This document shows, piece by piece, positions 35,944-43,517 of a DNA stretch of 64,000 nucleotides. How positions within the stretch are numbered: the first letter of the stretch is position 1; every line of letters starts with the position of its first letter. This DNA comes from Aggregatimonas sangjinii. GTDB taxonomy: Bacteria; Bacteroidota; Bacteroidia; Flavobacteriales; Flavobacteriaceae. Made by a program: the position numbers and the translations under genes. The notes under the pieces are model-generated. The model made no database searches, was not told where the DNA came from, and saw only the letters and a program-made list of their open reading frames with translations. The stretch covers positions 4,633,501-4,697,500 of the forward strand of contig NZ_CP040710.1 in assembly GCF_005943945.1 (NCBI RefSeq), read 5' to 3'.

Positions 35944-37410
35944 ATGAAAAAATCACTTTTGGGCAACTTTACCCTTTTTATCCTTATCGGGTCATTGTTC
36001 TCGTGCCAATCCGATAAAAAGAATGACTGTAATACTGTAGATGGCGTATGGAAATCTTTGGGTTACGGCAGAATTGTGAAAATCGAAGCGGGCGAATACC
36101 TTTTGGCCGATGTTACCTCCATTTCTTGTGTGCCCATGATGGAAGGTTCCATTGCTGAATTCGGGGATAAGTTGAAGGTAAAGAACGATACGCTTTCACT
36201 TGAAAATGGCATCAATACCTACTATTTTATTAGAGTAGCTGATGCACCTGCAATTTGTAAGAAAGAAACGCTGGAATACAAAGCGGCGCAGGCAAAGGCG
36301 AACGACCCCGAATATAATTTCGAGGTGCTTTGGAATACGTTTAAAGACCACTATGCTTACTTTGAGCTGCGAAAGGTGGACCCCGAAAAAATGTACGCGG
36401 AGTATCGGCCGAAGATCAATCAAGAGACTACGGATGCCGAGTTGTTCTTAGTGCTGAATGAAATGTTGGAGTCTTTTGATGATGGCCATATTGGCATCGA
36501 TGCGCCCGATGAGATAGAGGAAGCGGCTATGAAGTTATATGATGAGGAACAGTCAGCTGACGACCAAGAAGAAGCGGTTAAGGAAGCGCCAAAGGAACGG
36601 CTCCGCAATCATGAGGTTTCGGCTGAGGTCGCTAAAAAGTATATTCCGAAGGGCACCTATGTCAAAAATGGAAATTTGCGCTGGGGTATACTTAAGGATA
36701 ACATCGGGTATTTACAAATAAACCAGATGATGGGTTTGGCAGATTATGGTATCAGCGATACACTTTCGTATCGGGATTACTGGATGGCCTACTTTGAAAA
36801 ACTAGAAACTGTTGAAAATGATAATAAGGACGAGCTGGAAGGTATCAACCAATCTTTGGATTCGATTATGAAAGACCTAGGAAATACCGATGCCTTAATA
36901 ATAGATGTACGTTTCAACGGAGGTGGAAAAGATGAAGTCGGAATGGCGGTATTGACCCGCTTAAACGATAAAGAACGAATGGTTTTTACCAAAAAAGGGA
37001 AAATGGGTGATGGCTTCACACCGATTAATAGCGTCACCCAGCCTGGCACCGAAAATGCCTATACAAAGCCAATTTATTTGTTAATTGGTCCTGAAGCGGC
37101 AAGTGCTACAGAGATTATGGCATTGAGCGCAATGTCATTGCCGAACATAACGACTATCGGCTCCCGTACCGAGGGAGTGTTTTCCGATATTTTAGACAGG
37201 TCGCTCCCCAATGGCTGGGAGTTTGGCTTGTCTAGTGAAGTATACCAGGATTTACAAGGTAAAAATTACGAGGGAATGGGAATACCTCCCGATATCGAAA
37301 TCGGCTATGAAAGGGATACCCAGAAATTTCTTCACCGTGTCATAAATGGGCTCGCCGCTGATGGTGACGAAGCCATTGAAAAAGCGATTGAAATCATGAA
37401 GGAGGATTGA
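35944..37410 (+). CDS. S41 family peptidase lipoprotein
   Basis: A 488-residue protein. The N-terminal lipobox LFSCQ (Cys at about residue 20) predicts an envelope lipoprotein. An N-terminal domain with KNDCNTVDGVWKSLGYG is followed by the tail-specific protease-like region: FDDGHIGIDAPDE, ALIIDVRFNGGGKDEVG (the conserved strand and oxyanion region), LLIGPEAASATEIMALSAM with the likely serine nucleophile, then GIPPDIEI. A Glu/Lys-rich insert lies near residues 195-220. The substrate is unknown. It is convergent with a small lipoprotein gene 20 bp downstream. Confidence 0.87.
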   Translation: MKKSLLGNFTLFILIGSLFSCQSDKKNDCNTVDGVWKSLGYGRIVKIEAGEYLLADVTSISCVPMMEGSIAEFGDKLKVKNDTLSLENGINTYYFIRVADAPAICKKETLEYKAAQAKANDPEYNFEVLWNTFKDHYAYFELRKVDPEKMYAEYRPKINQETTDAELFLVLNEMLESFDDGHIGIDAPDEIEEAAMKLYDEEQSADDQEEAVKEAPKERLRNHEVSAEVAKKYIPKGTYVKNGNLRWGILKDNIGYLQINQMMGLADYGISDTLSYRDYWMAYFEKLETVENDNKDELEGINQSLDSIMKDLGNTDALIIDVRFNGGGKDEVGMAVLTRLNDKERMVFTKKGKMGDGFTPINSVTQPGTENAYTKPIYLLIGPEAASATEIMALSAMSLPNITTIGSRTEGVFSDILDRSLPNGWEFGLSSEVYQDLQGKNYEGMGIPPDIEIGYERDTQKFLHRVINGLAADGDEAIEKAIEIMKED

Positions 37411-37430
37411 GAGGCCGTTGTAGGCCGATT

Positions 37431-37856
37431 TTATTGCACGTCCAGTAGGGCCTCCGCCTCCGATATGTGCACTTCAACATTCTGCTTTAAGGCCTCTATT
37501 TTTTGTTTTTCCTCTTTTAGCCAACGCTTTTTTTCCGGGGTAAGCGCCTTACCGTTCATGATTTCATCCGAATCAAAACGATTGCCGAAACGCTGCATCC
37601 AATCCATCATTTCGGCATTTGATTCCTGAAGATCTTTCATGGCCTTTTCATACACCTTCCCTTGAGCTGTGGAGTCAACCTTGGGCTTGAGCTGCCCCAC
37701 TAGCTTTGCAATGGTGCCCATTTTCGGCATTACTTCATCGTGTACAGCAAGTACTTCCTTCATTTGCTCGGCCGAGGGGTCCTTTTTTTCTTCTTTACAG
37801 GATAAAATCAGAATTGAAAATAGGAACAGGAACGTTATTTTTTTCAAATATTTCAT
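37431..37856 (-). CDS. Small helical lipoprotein, unknown function
   Basis: A 141-residue protein with the lipobox LILSC (Cys at about residue 20). The mature part is charged and predicted all-helical, with coiled-coil-like stretches KQKIEALKQNVEVHISEAEALL and a central region EKAMKDLQESNAEMMDWMQRFG. I do not recognise a named family. It is convergent with the S41 peptidase gene and divergent from the EamA gene. The short hairpin GGCC/GGCC at about 37413-37426 between the convergent genes is too weak to call a terminator. Confidence 0.75.
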   Translation of the reverse strand: MKYLKKITFLFLFSILILSCKEEKKDPSAEQMKEVLAVHDEVMPKMGTIAKLVGQLKPKVDSTAQGKVYEKAMKDLQESNAEMMDWMQRFGNRFDSDEIMNGKALTPEKKRWLKEEKQKIEALKQNVEVHISEAEALLDVQ

Positions 37857-37948
37857 AGAATGCTAATTAACAACTTGGGTAAAATTACAAAATACCGATG
37901 CATTTAGTTCTATTGAAAATCACCACTTTTGTCAAAAATTAAAACAAC

Positions 37949-38824
37949 TTGAACGATTTTCAAAAAAAGTGGTTTTATTTAATACTGCTTGCCCTGGTTT
38001 GGGGCTCTTCCTTTATCCTTATAAAAAAAGCCCTCATCGGACTTTCACCCATACAGCTGGGCGGCCTTCGTATTGTAATCGCTTCGTTGACCTTGTTTAT
38101 CTTAGGATTCAAGAGCCTGTCTACAATAAGCCCGCGAGATTGGAAATGGGTGGTGATCGGTGGCCTGACCAGTTCATTCTTTCCACCTTTTTTGTTTGCC
38201 TTGGCCCAGACTGAATTGGATAGTGGTGTTACCGCCATTTTTAATTCCACAGTGCCCTTGTTGACGGGCTTGGTAGGTATCGCTATGTTCGGGGCCATGT
38301 TCGCTAAAGAACAGCTATTGGGCGTTTTTATCGGCCTGTTCGGTACCGTGGCCCTTATCGTTTCAGGTATGGAGCTGGTGCCCGATCAGAACTACTGGTA
38401 TGCCGGTTTTATTTTATTATCCGCATTAGGGTACGCCTTTAATATTAACATTATCAAGAGCAAGCTACCCCATTTAAGTGCCCTCGCCGTGACTACGGGT
38501 AGCTTCGCCGTTGCCTTTGTGCCAGCTCTTGTATTGGTTATATATTCCGGATTCTTCAATGAGATAGCCCACGACGTGCCGATGCAGGATGCACTTTGGT
38601 ACTTAGCTGCTCTTGCTATCTTGGGAACCGCTTTGGCCAATATGTACTTCAATAAATTGATACATGTGTCCAGTCCCGTTTTCGCCGCATCGGTTACTTA
38701 CTTGATACCTTTGGTGGCCATTTTGTGGGGTGTTTGGGATGGGGAAGCGATAAACGTGTACCAATTATTGGGCGGTTTGATTATTCTTTTCGGAGTATGG
38801 TTGGTGAATAAAAAGAAACGATAA
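37949..38824 (+). CDS. EamA/DMT-family membrane transporter
   Basis: A 291-residue inner-membrane protein from a TTG start at 37949 (no ATG before residue 90). Ten hydrophobic segments in two EamA repeats are visible: first repeat about 9-137 (LALVWGSSFILIKKAL, LTLFILGF), second about 152-286 (GTALANMYFNKLIHVSSPVFAASV, LGGLIILFGVWLV). The family exports metabolites such as amino acids or nucleosides; the substrate cannot be read from sequence. It is a single gene between a lipoprotein gene and the DUF2807 gene. Confidence 0.9.
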   Translation: MNDFQKKWFYLILLALVWGSSFILIKKALIGLSPIQLGGLRIVIASLTLFILGFKSLSTISPRDWKWVVIGGLTSSFFPPFLFALAQTELDSGVTAIFNSTVPLLTGLVGIAMFGAMFAKEQLLGVFIGLFGTVALIVSGMELVPDQNYWYAGFILLSALGYAFNINIIKSKLPHLSALAVTTGSFAVAFVPALVLVIYSGFFNEIAHDVPMQDALWYLAALAILGTALANMYFNKLIHVSSPVFAASVTYLIPLVAILWGVWDGEAINVYQLLGGLIILFGVWLVNKKKR

Positions 38825-39034
38825 GTGCCTGTTCCTTTGATTTTAATTGGGTTGAGCACGTATTTCTTTATAGTTTTTTTACTGCAAACCACACCTTCGG
38901 ATTCCTGAACTAAGTCTTATATATCGTATTTACCAATGCTGCTTTTGCCTAAGAGTGCGATTTATTTTTCCATAACTGTAACAGTCCGAAAATCCCTTTA
39001 TCTTTAAGAGGTAATCCATCAAAAAACAAGGAAA

Positions 39035-39787
39035 ATGAAAAATCAATTCTACTCGGGCATCATCGTATTGTTAATGGCATTTACCATACAGGAAACTACG
39101 GCCCAATCTAAAAACATTTCGGTCGATACTTTTAACAAGGTAATCGTTAGTCCACATATTGAGGTTACGCTTGTAGAGGGGGACGAAGAATCGGTGACGA
39201 TCAACAATGCCAAGGTCTCCATGGAGAAAATCAACGTAGAGGTCGAGGGTAAGACATTGCGTTTGTATTTAGACGGGGCGCGGGTTATCACGAAATCGGA
39301 AAAGATAAACAATGATAACTGGAAGGGTAGTCGCGCTATTTATGACGGTACACAGGTAACTGCTACTGTCACGTACAAAAAGCTAGATCGGTTGTCGGTT
39401 AGAGGCGAGGAAATCGTGCGCGTGAGCAGTGCAATGGATCAGGAAGACCTAAAACTAACTATTTATGGAGAGTCTAAAGTCTATTTTGATGACTTGACTA
39501 CCAAAGAGCTTACCGTGGCGATTTACGGGGAAAGCTATTTGGAATTGACTGCTGGTTCGGTAGGGCGTCAGGTATATCGCGCCTATGGAGAAAGCGAGGT
39601 AAATGCTTCAGAAATCGAGAACGAATCTACGAAGATTACGGCCTACGGGGAAAGTAACTTTAGGGTAAACGTTTCCGATAGGCTTAAGGTTACATGTTAC
39701 GGCGAGACCCAAATCAATTATGTGGGCAGTCCGGAAGTCGACAAGGGTATTGTCATCGGAGAGGCCGAGATTCGAAAGATAGGGTGA
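39035..39787 (+). CDS. Exported DUF2807 (GIN domain) protein
   Basis: A 250-residue protein with a signal peptide ending at TTAQ (residue 24). Two beta-helical modules are suggested: residues 30-130 with FNKVIVSPHIEVTLVEGDEESV, typical of the head GIN domain, and residues 130-250 with five YGE[ST] repeats (IYGESKV, IYGESYL, AYGESEV, AYGESNF, CYGETQI) about 20 residues apart, each likely one rung of the helix. It probably lies in the periplasm or outside the cell. The function of DUF2807 is unclear. A -7-like TATCTTTA lies upstream and a strong terminator follows. Confidence 0.87.
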   Translation: MKNQFYSGIIVLLMAFTIQETTAQSKNISVDTFNKVIVSPHIEVTLVEGDEESVTINNAKVSMEKINVEVEGKTLRLYLDGARVITKSEKINNDNWKGSRAIYDGTQVTATVTYKKLDRLSVRGEEIVRVSSAMDQEDLKLTIYGESKVYFDDLTTKELTVAIYGESYLELTAGSVGRQVYRAYGESEVNASEIENESTKITAYGESNFRVNVSDRLKVTCYGETQINYVGSPEVDKGIVIGEAEIRKIG

Positions 39788-39821
39788 ACGATAGATTGCC
39801 ATACATACTTGAATGTGAATG

Positions 39822-39849
39822 AAATCGGATACTTGTATCCGATTTTTTT
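39822..39849 (+). terminator. Intrinsic terminator after the DUF2807 gene
   Basis: Perfect 11-bp stem, AAATCGGATAC paired with GTATCCGATTT, 2-nt loop, then a T-run. Confidence 0.9.
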
Positions 39850-39915
39850 ATAGATTAAGCTCGGGTTATGAGCTTGCGTAATTTATTTTTTTGTATTTTA
39901 AAACAAAAGAAAATT

Positions 39916-40371
39916 ATGAAATTACACCCATTACCCATACGGTTTGGTATTGCTACTGCAGGATCTTTGATCGCTTACTTTTTGATACTATCGTTGTTGG
40001 GTCTTCATACCAACCCGCTCTTCAGTATATTCAATGGCGTAATTACCGGATTCGGAATCTACGAATCGATCAAATATTTTAAAATCGAGCAGGGTTCCAA
40101 TTTTGGTTACGGTATGGGGTTTTCAGCGGGTGTCGTTACCGGTTTTGTCGCAACCTTGATTTTTACGATTTTTTTCGCGCTGTATTCAACTGAATTGAAT
40201 ACTGCCTTTCTACAGGAATTGTCACCGACTTGGTACGATAGATATGCTTCTTTTCAAGCGATTGTGTTTTTTACGGTAGCGATTATGGGATTCGCTACAA
40301 GCTTGGTGCTTACCTTGGCTTTTATGCAACTTTTCAAAAGCTCGAACAACCAAAGGAAAAAAAGCGTCTAA
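39916..40371 (+). CDS. DUF4199 family membrane protein
   Basis: A 151-residue inner-membrane protein with four hydrophobic segments (GIATAGSLIAYFLILSLLGL, the FSIFNGVITGFGIYESI turn, FSAGVVTGFVATLIFTIFFAL, IVFFTVAIMGFATSLVLTLAF). The layout of helix 2 followed by a short loop EQGSNFGYGMGFSAG fits DUF4199. ATG 39916 is preferred over an upstream ATG at 39868 that would add a stretch reading through A/T-rich leader. The function is unknown. It is a single gene after a terminator and ahead of rplU. Confidence 0.78.
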   Translation: MKLHPLPIRFGIATAGSLIAYFLILSLLGLHTNPLFSIFNGVITGFGIYESIKYFKIEQGSNFGYGMGFSAGVVTGFVATLIFTIFFALYSTELNTAFLQELSPTWYDRYASFQAIVFFTVAIMGFATSLVLTLAFMQLFKSSNNQRKKSV

Positions 40372-40387
40372 ATTCTGTTCAAAACTA

Positions 40388-40417
40388 TTGTAGATTACCT
40401 ATTTACACGTATATTTG
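40388..40417 (+). promoter_or_regulatory. rplU-rpmA promoter
   Basis: TTG (40388-40390) and TATATTTG (40410-40417) are 19 bp apart, a full match to the Bacteroidota promoter pattern; the ATG is 52 bp downstream. Confidence 0.65.
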
Positions 40418-40468
40418 CATCCGCTTAATGAAAAATTAGGCGTTAATGAGCTAACTAATATACACGCT

Positions 40469-41167
40469 ATGTATGCAATTGTAGAGATGGCAGGGCAGCA
40501 ATTTAAGGTTGCGAAAGACCAGAAAGTGTATGTTCACCGGTTACAGACTGAGGAAGGTAAAAAGGTAACTTTTAACAATGTACTTCTTTTGGATGACGGA
40601 ACGAACATCACCGTAGGCGCCCCAGCTATAAGCGGTGCGGCCGTAGAGGCCAAAGTCGTTAAACACCTGAAGGGTGACAAAGTAATCGTCTTTAAAAAGA
40701 AAAGACGTAAAGGGTATAAAAAGAAAAACGGTCACCGCCAATCGTTGACTGAAATCGTTATCGAGAGCATCGTTGCAAAAGGTGCGAAGAAAACGGAATC
40801 AAAAAAAGAGACAAAGCCATCGAAAGCCAAGGTTGACGGAAAGGCAGCTCCTGTAGAGGTATCTGTTGCATCAAAACCGAAAGCCGAGAAAGCAGCTCCA
40901 AAGAAGGCGACTTCAAAGGCAAAAGCGGATGACTTGAAGAAAATCGAAGGTATCGGCCCTAAAATCGCCGAAACTTTGATTGCGGCAGGCATCGCGACTT
41001 TTGCTGATTTATCGAAGGCGAAACCAGCTAAAATTATCGAGATTATCGCTGATGTTCGTGGTAACCATGTGACCGATACTTGGCCAGAACAGGCAAAACT
41101 TGCAGCTGAAGGCAAGTGGGACGAGCTAAAGAAATGGCAAGACGAACTGGACGGCGGTAAAGCGTAA
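40469..41167 (+). CDS. rplU: 50S ribosomal protein L21 with C-terminal helix-hairpin-helix extension
   Basis: Ribosomal protein bL21. Residues 1-104 are the normal L21 core (MYAIVEMAGQQFKV, KGDKVIVFKKKRRKGYKKKNGHRQ, LTEIVIESI). A Lys/Ala-rich linker (105-154) and a helix-hairpin-helix domain (155-232; DDLKKIEGIGPKIAETLIAAG, ending in KWDELKKWQDEL) follow, making 232 residues against about 103 in E. coli. HhH tails on L21 are common in Bacteroidota, and may bind rRNA or DNA. The start at 40469 gives the L21 N-terminus. rpmA follows 55 bp later. Confidence 0.95.
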   Translation: MYAIVEMAGQQFKVAKDQKVYVHRLQTEEGKKVTFNNVLLLDDGTNITVGAPAISGAAVEAKVVKHLKGDKVIVFKKKRRKGYKKKNGHRQSLTEIVIESIVAKGAKKTESKKETKPSKAKVDGKAAPVEVSVASKPKAEKAAPKKATSKAKADDLKKIEGIGPKIAETLIAAGIATFADLSKAKPAKIIEIIADVRGNHVTDTWPEQAKLAAEGKWDELKKWQDELDGGKA

Positions 41168-41222
41168 TACTAAACATATCGGCCTTTGACTACGATCAAG
41201 GACCGATCAAAAATAAAATATC

Positions 41223-41483
41223 ATGGCACACAAAAAAGGTGTAGGTAGTTCCAAGAACGGAAGGGAATCGGAATCGAAACGTTTGGGCGTTAAAATTTTT
41301 GGCGGTCAAGCTGCCACTGCCGGGAACATTATCGTACGACAAAGAGGTACACGACACAACCCAGGAGAGAATGTTTATGCCGGTAAGGACCATACGTTAC
41401 ATGCCCGAGTAGATGGTCTTGTAAAATTCGAAAAGAAAGCTGGTGGAAAATCTTATGTTTCCATTGAGCCTTTCGAGGCGTAA
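41223..41483 (+). CDS. rpmA: 50S ribosomal protein L27
   Basis: An 86-residue bL27. The N-terminus [23 protein letters not shown] reaches the peptidyl transferase centre in other bacteria, and [24 protein letters not shown] is the family signature. It starts with MAHKKG, so no Firmicutes-type N-terminal extension needs cleavage. It is co-transcribed with rplU and ends at a terminator. Confidence 0.98.
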   Translation: MAHKKGVGSSKNGRESESKRLGVKIFGGQAATAGNIIVRQRGTRHNPGENVYAGKDHTLHARVDGLVKFEKKAGGKSYVSIEPFEA

Positions 41484-41532
41484 TATGCTTTTCGTTTAAA
41501 AATAGATGTCTTTGGCGTTTGAGCAAAGACCG

Positions 41533-41562
41533 AAACCCTTTCCAATTTGGAAGGGGTTTTTT
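41533..41562 (+). terminator. Intrinsic terminator after rpmA
   Basis: An 11-bp stem (one wobble), AAACCCTTTCC with GGAAGGGGTTT, loop AATTT, then T-run; closes rplU-rpmA. Confidence 0.85.
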
Positions 41563-41622
41563 GGTTTAGGAGATTACGGATTTGTTGGTGCCCGTAGTGC
41601 TATTCGACGCACAATTTTAACT

Positions 41623-41653
41623 AACATTTGTCGTTTTATTTATGACAAATGTT
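41623..41653. promoter_or_regulatory. Palindromic operator of the Xre/RES toxin-antitoxin operon
   Basis: A perfect 10-bp inverted repeat, AACATTTGTC and GACAAATGTT, with an 11-nt spacer, ends 27 bp before the antitoxin ATG. TTTG inside the left arm and TATATTAG just after the right arm look like -33/-7 boxes, so a bound antitoxin would cover the promoter. Autoregulation by the antitoxin is inferred. Confidence 0.65.
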
Positions 41654-41680
41654 GTATATTAGTTATTATAAAAATACATT

Positions 41681-42121
41681 ATGTCTTCAGCTCAGAAATT
41701 ATTTCATAAAAAAGGTCAAAACATATCTTTCGGATGGAACGATGACCAGCGTTCTTACGTGCTGATAAAAATGGTTCGGGAGGGCATACCCTACCACGAC
41801 TTCTCGGCCGTTTCCAGTCTATCACCGTTCACATTAAAGGAATGGGCGAGTTTTCTGAATGTGTCAACAAGAACCCTAGAACGTCACCGAGAGGAAAACA
41901 AGACCTTTCGGCAAGAACAAAGTGAACGAATCTTATCCATATACCAACTTTTAAATTATGGTGTATCGGTATTCGGATATAAGGAGGGCTTCTTCGATTG
42001 GCTGAGCGCTGAAAGTATAGCCCTGGGTGGCGTAAAACCCAAAGATCTTCTCGATACCAGTATTGGCATCAATATGGTAAAAGACGAGCTGGGCAGGCTG
42101 GAACACGGCATACTGGCATGA
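41681..42121 (+). CDS. Type II antitoxin, Xre/MbcA/ParS family
   Basis: A 146-residue protein. The N-terminal half holds an Xre-like helix-turn-helix (TLKEWASFLNVSTRTLERHRE, about residues 53-73). The C-terminal half is the DUF2384 toxin-binding domain (FFDWLSAESIALGGVKPKDLLDTSIGINMVKDEL). It overlaps the RES toxin start by 4 bp (ATGA). It is expected to bind the toxin, block its active site and repress its own promoter through the palindrome upstream. Confidence 0.93.
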   Translation: MSSAQKLFHKKGQNISFGWNDDQRSYVLIKMVREGIPYHDFSAVSSLSPFTLKEWASFLNVSTRTLERHREENKTFRQEQSERILSIYQLLNYGVSVFGYKEGFFDWLSAESIALGGVKPKDLLDTSIGINMVKDELGRLEHGILA

Positions 42122-42582
42122 TCGTTTATCGGCTTTCCAAAGAAAAATACAAGGCGGACCTCTCGGGAATCGGTGCTGAAAAATACGGTGGAAGATGGAA
42201 CAACAAGGGTACTCGAATGGTGTACACTGCACAATCAAGGGCACTTGCCAATCTTGAGGTGGCCGTTCATGTTGCCTTGAAAAGCTTGCCCAAAGACTAT
42301 TTTATGACCGCTATTGAAATACCCGAAACGTTAATAACGAAATATGACGAGGGCAGATTGAAGAAGAAAGCATGGAAAAGCAATCCGCCTATTGCATTTA
42401 CCCAAAGTGAAGGTGATGCTTTTATCAAGACCGACCAAACCCTTATTTTGAAAGTACCCTCCGCCATTGTTCAAGGCGATTTTAATTACCTAATCAATCC
42501 CCTGCATGCCGAATTTGGTAAGATTAAAATCCTGAGTAGCGAACTGTTTAGCTTTGACGAACGATTGATTAGGCCATTATAG
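42118..42582 (+). CDS. RES-domain toxin (predicted NAD+-degrading)
   Basis: A 154-residue protein with the RES family layout: Arg5 in VYRLSKEKY, GAEKYGGRWNNKGTRMVYTAQSRALANLE with the conserved Gly-Gly-Arg-Trp-Asn stretch, and an Arg/Glu-containing core. RES toxins of the ParT/MbcT type consume NAD+ (hydrolysis or phosphorolysis) or ADP-ribosylate targets. Full-length and without a frameshift, so likely active. It starts inside the end of the antitoxin gene. It is followed by an unrelated MOSC gene after 94 bp. Confidence 0.93.
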   Translation: MIVYRLSKEKYKADLSGIGAEKYGGRWNNKGTRMVYTAQSRALANLEVAVHVALKSLPKDYFMTAIEIPETLITKYDEGRLKKKAWKSNPPIAFTQSEGDAFIKTDQTLILKVPSAIVQGDFNYLINPLHAEFGKIKILSSELFSFDERLIRPL

Positions 42583-42676
42583 GCAAAATAAAATGTATCC
42601 TTTAGCATTTTTTTTTGATTAAATATTGAAAACGCTATAATTATCTATATGGTAGCGGTAACTTACCGTAAAAACA

Positions 42677-43495
42677 ATGGCTACTCCGATTGTTTCAGAA
42701 ATTTACCACTATCCTTTAAAATCTTCAAAAGGTGTTTCCATGCCGACTGCCGAGGTTCGATTAACAGGTTTGAGGAATGATCGCACAATATCCGTCATCG
42801 ATGGCAAGAATAAAGTTGTTACCGGAAGGGAGTATCCAGAATTGATTCACCTCATAACTAAGATAGAAAAGGGGCAGCTGTATGTAAAAACCCCCTCATC
42901 GGAAATCTTTAACATAGCATTACCCTCTTCCCAATCGACCATCGAGGTGAAACTATTTCGTAATCGCGTTTTGGGAACACTTTTCGATGCAGCTGCTTCA
43001 GAATTTATTTCTACCTATTTGAAAGGGAATTTTCAATTGATTCATTTGGGGGCCGATTTTAGGAACCTGGCGAAAGAAAGAGGTGGACGTAACGGGGAAC
43101 GTACCGGTTTTGCAGATTCGGCTCCTGTACACTTGATCAATCGCAGTACCTTGAACTATCTAAATTTGAATTTGAGCGACAAAGTGACATCGAAAAATTT
43201 TAGACCGAATATCGTCATCGACGGATTCGAAGCTTTTGAGGAGGACCATTGGAAGGCAGTACACATCGGTGGATGCCGATTTCGAGTTCAAGAAATGACC
43301 AAAAGATGTGTCTTTACTACAATAGACCCCGAAACTGCGCAAAAAGACGCCGAGGTAGAACCATTGGCCACTTTGGCAAAACTACGGTCTATGCAACAGT
43401 TACCAGCGACCTTCGGAATTGGCCTAGTGCCCAAGTCGGAGGGCGTTATAGCGGTAGGCGACGCACTGATAGTGGAAAAGGTTGCCGAAAACTAA
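42677..43495 (+). CDS. MOSC domain-containing protein
   Basis: A 272-residue protein with the MOSC N-terminal beta-barrel (VSEIYHYPLKSSKGVSMPTAEV, DRTISVIDGKNKVVTGREYPELI) and the MOSC domain (FADSAPVHLINRSTLNYLN, RPNIVIDGFEAFEEDHW). The conserved cysteine lies in MTKRCVFTTIDPET at about residue 214. Related proteins handle molybdenum-cofactor-bound sulfur or reduce N-hydroxylated compounds (YcbX-like). YcbX has a C-terminal 2Fe-2S domain, which is absent here. It lies 22 bp before the FAD-binding gene, so probably co-transcribed. Confidence 0.9.
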   Translation: MATPIVSEIYHYPLKSSKGVSMPTAEVRLTGLRNDRTISVIDGKNKVVTGREYPELIHLITKIEKGQLYVKTPSSEIFNIALPSSQSTIEVKLFRNRVLGTLFDAAASEFISTYLKGNFQLIHLGADFRNLAKERGGRNGERTGFADSAPVHLINRSTLNYLNLNLSDKVTSKNFRPNIVIDGFEAFEEDHWKAVHIGGCRFRVQEMTKRCVFTTIDPETAQKDAEVEPLATLAKLRSMQQLPATFGIGLVPKSEGVIAVGDALIVEKVAEN

Positions 43496-43517
43496 GTACA
43501 GCCTGCAAAATAAGCAC

